From contig JAJZAG010000040.1 of the NCBI GenBank assembly GCA_021799555.1, forward strand, positions 1 through 17,028: 17,028 nt of DNA, read 5' to 3'. This DNA comes from Deltaproteobacteria bacterium. GTDB taxonomy: Bacteria > Desulfobacterota > Binatia > Binatales > Binataceae. How positions within the stretch are numbered: the first letter of the stretch is position 1; each line of letters begins with the position of its first letter. Below are positions 14,360 through 17,028 of the stretch, in pieces. The position numbers and the translations under genes are program-made. The notes under the pieces are model-generated. The model made no database searches, was not told where the DNA came from, and saw only the letters and a list, made by a program, of their open reading frames with translations.

Positions 14360-14388
14360 GCGGGCGGCCGGATTGGCCGGCCGCCCGC
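14360..14388 (-). promoter_or_regulatory. Very stable GC-rich hairpin between first and second pilin genes
   Basis: GCGGGCGGCCGG (14360-14371) pairs perfectly with CCGGCCGCCCGC (14377-14388) around a 5-base loop. It starts 10 bases after the stop of the first pilin gene. No T-run follows on the minus strand, so partial termination or 3'-end protection of the first pilin mRNA, giving it the highest level, is the likely effect. Confidence 0.65.
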
Positions 14389-14398
14389 CGATCTGGGA

Positions 14399-14572
14399 CT
14401 AAAGCTGGTTGTCGATCTGGGTCAGCAGCGTGTCGATGTCGCCGCCCATCGTCTTGTAACCGACGAACACAACCACTGCGACCGCTGAGAGAATCAACGC
14501 GTATTCAGTCATGGTCTGACCGCGTGAAGCCTCGCGAGCCTTGACGTACATCTTCGTGAAAAAGTTGCTCAT
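14399..14572 (-). CDS. flp: Flp-type major pilin paralogue 1 (first gene of the Tad operon)
   Basis: The protein has 57 residues from ATG 14572. AGGAGG (14581-14586) lies 8 bases upstream of this ATG; an in-frame ATG at 14578 is only 2 bases from it and is less likely. The prepilin site is G18 followed by QTMTEY, with a 39-residue mature pilin. The leader (MSNFFTKMYVKAREASRG) is positively charged, as is typical. It is the promoter-proximal pilin and has the strongest ribosome-binding site of the three, fitting a role as major structural subunit. Its close match to the next gene points to tandem duplication. Confidence 0.93.
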   Translation of the reverse strand: MSNFFTKMYVKAREASRGQTMTEYALILSAVAVVVFVGYKTMGGDIDTLLTQIDNQL

Positions 14573-14586
14573 TACCATGTCCTCCT

Positions 14587-15200
14587 GGGCTTTTTTCCGG
14601 GCCGAAATTGGCCATTGTCCCCTATCATTGATCTCGCGCCGGATCCGGTGGCGATTACCAAGTCATTTTTGACCTGATAATCGCTCCGGTTCTCGGCACC
14701 AAACGCTTCCCTCCCCGCATACAGATTGCGCCAGTCCTAAAGGACGCAATCTCCTCCCCCGCTACAGAAACCGAAGGCCGACGTTTCACGGTCAGGTTGT
14801 CTTCGGCTAAATTCGCTACTGATATCCCGTAATGGGCACAAGCCTTCTTTCGCGCGTTAATCGCGTCATCGGATGGAGCACTTGTCGTGCCATCGCGATC
14901 AAGGTGCAATGTGTAGAGTTTTCGTACGCGAAGTATCGCCGGGGCAGGCGTCCTTGCAACTTTGGTTGCTGAATCGCAACAAATTGGTGGAAGAATCCCG
15001 CGAAGAGTGAAAACAGCCAGCCAGGACCGAAATTTTCAGCGCTAACAGTTATGCTGAGTAGCGTGGCTGCTACAGATTGTTTGGCAGTAGCAGCTATTGG
15101 CCGTTAGTCGATTAATTCCGTACGAAGTTGGCGCATTTTTTCCAGCCAGGCTCGGGTGAGTCTGTCAGCACAACAGGGTTTAACGCGACCGGGCTTAACG
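14587..15200. other. Long gene-free region upstream of the Tad operon
   Basis: No gene is supported in about 610 bases. A minus-strand frame of about 125 codons (14655 to about 15030) has no ATG near its start and only a TTG at 14909; its translation (HLDRDGTTSAPSDDAINARK inside it) matches no family I know and may be a decayed gene or chance. The Tad operon promoter must lie here or just upstream, but neither a good sigma-70 pair nor a correctly spaced sigma-54 GG-N10-GC element was found by eye. The base composition is less GC-rich than the flanking genes. Confidence 0.4.
14724..14751 (-). promoter_or_regulatory. Inverted repeat in the leader region of the Tad operon
   Basis: GATTGCG (14724-14730) and CGCAATC (14745-14751) are perfect arms, with an inner GTCC/GGAC pair (14734-14737 and 14742-14745) sharing one base. 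It is about 150 bases upstream of the first pilin start, so it could be an operator or a leader-RNA structure. Function unknown. Confidence 0.3.
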
Positions 15201-15233
15201 ATAAAAAAGCCGCGCTGGATTTCCAGCGCGGCT
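15201..15233 (-). terminator. Intrinsic terminator of the LLM-oxidoreductase/ADC-like operon
   Basis: AGCCGCGCTGG (15208-15218) pairs perfectly with CCAGCGCGGCT (15223-15233) around ATTT. On the minus strand the stem is followed directly by a T-rich run (complement of ATAAAAAA, 15201-15208). It lies 31 bases beyond the stop of the ADC-like gene: a textbook Rho-independent terminator. Confidence 0.92.
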
Positions 15234-15264
15234 CGTTTTGTCGGAGCAAACAGGCAGCTTTGCG

Positions 15265-16023
15265 TCAGGCAGCGACCTTGGTCGTTCCCTGCATCGCCGG
15301 CAGTTCCGGATTACAGACGTATCGAATGTGGGGCAGGGTCATGTCGGCGGTTGCGAAACTGGCCATGATCGGGTTCATAAGCCGCAGATTCGAATCGTTC
15401 GCGCTGAAGGCGGCGGGATCGAGCGTTACGATCCGCGGCTTGCCGCGCTCCGCCTTCGAGAAGGTATATTCCGGGTCGACCTGAACCAGCACCAACTTGC
15501 CGTCTTCGCTGTTGCGGGCCAGATGCATCGACGCAATGTACTGGATATCGCCGCCGGAAATAGCATCGCGATCCATCAACTCGGCTTCGAGCACGGTTTT
15601 CCCGCTCACCGCCACCTTGCCGACTACACGGTCGTGACGCAGCGTGAGGCTGGCCGCGCCCGCTGCGACGGGATAACCCCATCGTGCGGCTAATTCCTTG
15701 CGCGCCGCGTCGTTGTCGCAATAGCTGCGCAGCACGAAGCCGCGCGGGCGCACTCCAGTGCGGCCCGCGACCCGAACCTCGCCAATCGTGAACGGCCCCC
15801 ACGGGCTCGCGGGCGCGTGCACCACATTGATGATCGCGTACGCGGGGATGGCTGGATGCATCGTGCGCGGGATGAGTGCGTCAGCCGGATCGTCATCAAT
15901 CTCGTTGTGGAGTTCGAGAATCTGCACGCCCTTGAGAACCAGCTGATCGGTCTTGTACCCGTTGATCGTTGGAGCGTGCGCGGCGAACGACGCCAAGTCC
16001 AAAGTTCCCAAACGAGGTGGCAT
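15265..16023 (-). CDS. Acetoacetate decarboxylase-like fold protein lacking the catalytic lysine pair
   Basis: The protein has 252 residues from ATG 16023, which overlaps the upstream stop by one base (TGATG), so translation is coupled. Recognition rests on the ADC-family order: PAYAIINVVHAPASPWGPFTIGEV (60-83), GFVLRSYCDNDAARKELAARWGYP (95-118), VVGKVAVSGKTVLEAEL, and the C-terminal VDPEYTFSKAERGKPRIVTLD (182-202), which matches the substrate-cup strand seen before PR-x-x-x-L in ADC. In true acetoacetate decarboxylase the block YPKK supplies the Schiff-base lysine and its neighbour; here the same block reads GYPVAAG (116-122), so both lysines are lost, and the acidic residue expected after Y-T is Ile80. 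Decarboxylation by the known mechanism is therefore not expected; ADC-fold hydratases, aldolases and cyclases without decarboxylase activity are known. It is cytosolic, with no signal peptide, and is paired with a flavin oxidoreductase. Confidence 0.75.
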   Translation of the reverse strand: MPPRLGTLDLASFAAHAPTINGYKTDQLVLKGVQILELHNEIDDDPADALIPRTMHPAIPAYAIINVVHAPASPWGPFTIGEVRVAGRTGVRPRGFVLRSYCDNDAARKELAARWGYPVAAGAASLTLRHDRVVGKVAVSGKTVLEAELMDRDAISGGDIQYIASMHLARNSEDGKLVLVQVDPEYTFSKAERGKPRIVTLDPAAFSANDSNLRLMNPIMASFATADMTLPHIRYVCNPELPAMQGTTKVAA

Positions 16024-17028
16024 CAGCGCCCTCCTGCGGCGGCCGCCGAGGCGTCGCCCTTGGTCTGAAATTGCGGCATCACTTCCTTGGCAAACAAACG
16101 CAGACTGGCGAGAACCTTGTCCTGCGGGACGGTTTCAAGCGCATTGAGCAGGAAGTTGACGCGGTCGACTCCGACCGATTCCCATTTCTTGAGCTCACGC
16201 GTTATCCGCGCCGGGTTTCCGATAGCGATTCCCTCCGGCGCGCCTGATTCATCTCCCGGTCCGCTAGCTTCCCGCCGCAGCGACGGCAGAAGCCCCAGAG
16301 AGGGGTATGACTTCGTCGGATAAGCCTCGCGGGCGGCGAGCAACTGTGCGGCCAGGTAATTGAACGACCCCGTAAGTCGCTTGCCAACCTTCACCCCCTC
16401 GGCATCGTCTTCGTGGCAATAGAGGAAATTGACGGTCGAGACCGCTTCATTGACAAATGCGCCAACCGGCTCACAGTTCTTAATAATCTTGCGATAGCGC
16501 TTAACCTTCTCGTCCTGTTCCGCGAACCCGCCAAAGGTCAAACCCAAGCTGCCCATTCCGCGCTCGGCGGCGTCGATTTCGGTGCCGGGGCTCGTGACTG
16601 CAACCCACATCGGCGGATGCGGCTTTTGAAATGGCTTCGGGATGATCGTGCGCTGCGGCATCGACCACGACCGGCCCTGATAAGAATAGCGCTCTTGGGT
16701 CCACATCTTGGGCAGGCAGTGGACGAATTCGTCCCACGTCTTCTTGGTCTCGTCCGGATTCGCGCGGAACCCGCCGAGCTCGGTCCATGTGGCCGACCGT
16801 CCGGTGCCCACCTCGAGGCGTCCGCCCGACAGAATATCGAGCACGGCGGTGCGCTCTGCAATTTTGATCGGATGATTGAATTCAGGCACGCAAACGACGA
16901 TTCCGTGGCCGACCCTGATTCGCTTGGTGATCATCGCACACGCCGTCAGGAACAACTCCGGCGCAGGACAATGCGAATACTCTTCGAGAAAGTGGTGCTC
17001 GACAGCCCACACGTTTTCGAAGCCGAGC
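16023..17028 (-). CDS. Luciferase-like (LLM class) flavin-dependent oxidoreductase, N-terminus cut by window end
   Basis: The frame is open from the window end (17027) to TGA at 16023-16025, giving 334 residues. The apparent GTG start at 17012 is rejected because the codons above it continue the family motif LGFENVWAVEHHF, so the true start is outside. The protein is a bacterial-luciferase-like TIM barrel using FMN or F420: EHHFLEEYSHCPAPELFLTACA is the opening substrate-side block, IRVGHGIVVCVPEFNHPIKIAERTAVLDILSGGRLEVGTGRS the central conserved core, and PIPKPFQKPHPPMWVAV-type text (here IIPKPFQKPHPPMWVAV) the third, followed by the C-terminal barrel portion (GNPARITRELKKWESVGVDRVNFLLN). 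FMN versus F420 cannot be decided from sequence alone. Family members are monooxygenases or reductases acting on small organic substrates. The Ala-rich tail (ASAAAAGGR) overlaps the ADC-like gene start, indicating one operon ending at the 15201-15233 terminator. Confidence 0.9.
   Translation of the reverse strand, partial: LGFENVWAVEHHFLEEYSHCPAPELFLTACAMITKRIRVGHGIVVCVPEFNHPIKIAERTAVLDILSGGRLEVGTGRSATWTELGGFRANPDETKKTWDEFVHCLPKMWTQERYSYQGRSWSMPQRTIIPKPFQKPHPPMWVAVTSPGTEIDAAERGMGSLGLTFGGFAEQDEKVKRYRKIIKNCEPVGAFVNEAVSTVNFLYCHEDDAEGVKVGKRLTGSFNYLAAQLLAAREAYPTKSYPSLGLLPSLRREASGPGDESGAPEGIAIGNPARITRELKKWESVGVDRVNFLLNALETVPQDKVLASLRLFAKEVMPQFQTKGDASAAAAGGR

Noticed and set aside
14587..14760. Sigma-54 promoter for the pilin operon
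   Set aside because: A TGGCGC element is present on the minus strand, but the downstream GC is two bases out of the required -24/-12 spacing.
14655..15030. Candidate secreted or lipoprotein gene on the minus strand (hydrophobic stretch then ICCDS)
   Set aside because: The frame has no ATG or plausible GTG start near the hydrophobic segment and no ribosome-binding site; not strong enough to call as a gene, kept only as a remark on the region.
15128..15484. 118-residue plus-strand open frame
   Set aside because: It runs through the intrinsic terminator and into the antisense of the ADC-like gene; composition is not protein-like.

Overview
The window (17,028 bp, roughly 60% GC) is ordinary chromosomal DNA of a Gram-negative-type bacterium: it encodes an outer-membrane secretin, a LysR regulator and compact, tightly spaced operons. 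The mix of catabolic genes (glutaryl-CoA dehydrogenase, an HpaB-family oxygenase-like protein, a luciferase-like oxidoreductase paired with an acetoacetate-decarboxylase-like protein, an amidase) next to a Tad pilus locus resembles uncultured soil lineages such as Binatota or other Desulfobacterota relatives. That assignment is inference only; no taxonomic marker gene lies in the window.

Layout. Bases 1-208 (+) are the tail of an amidase. A hairpin separates it from a convergent LysR regulator (282-1253, -). The regulator is divergent from a glutaryl-CoA dehydrogenase gene (1493-2662, +), with three inverted repeats in the shared leader. A small VOC/glyoxalase-fold gene (2854-3216, +) follows. 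It is bracketed by two copies of a composite intergenic repeat, each a perfect 12-bp GC-rich hairpin flanked by AT-richer 'gatttcacaga'-type arms. An HpaB/4-hydroxybutyryl-CoA-dehydratase superfamily protein (3340-4770, -) and an SDR oxidoreductase (4920-5687, +) are divergently arranged.

Bases 5805-14572, all on the minus strand, form a Tad/Flp (type IVc) pilus operon. Read in transcription order it is: three small Flp pilin genes, cpaB, cpaC (secretin), cpaE, cpaF (ATPase), tadB, tadC (membrane platform). Two pilin genes are recent tandem paralogues, and strong hairpins separate the three pilin cistrons, suggesting differential mRNA stability or processing. The secretin is unusual: it has two copies of a pilus-assembly N-domain-like fold separated by a roughly 200-residue Ala/Ser/Thr/Pro linker, and no BON domain is apparent. 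CpaB carries a similar low-complexity tail. CpaE lacks both Walker A lysines. Prepilin peptidase, TadD, TadE/F/G and a CpaD/RcpB-like gene are absent from the window, so the machine must be completed from elsewhere or is a reduced form.

Bases 14587-15200 hold no gene I can support. A strong intrinsic terminator (15201-15233) ends a minus-strand operon made of a luciferase-like flavin oxidoreductase (cut by the window end) and an acetoacetate-decarboxylase-like protein that has lost the catalytic lysine pair; the two genes overlap by one base (TGATG). I found no CRISPR array, tRNA, rRNA, transposase or phage gene. The most noteworthy items are the atypical secretin and pilin-operon structure, the paired composite repeats with compensatory stem changes, and the two enzyme homologues that lack their family's signature catalytic or ligand residues.
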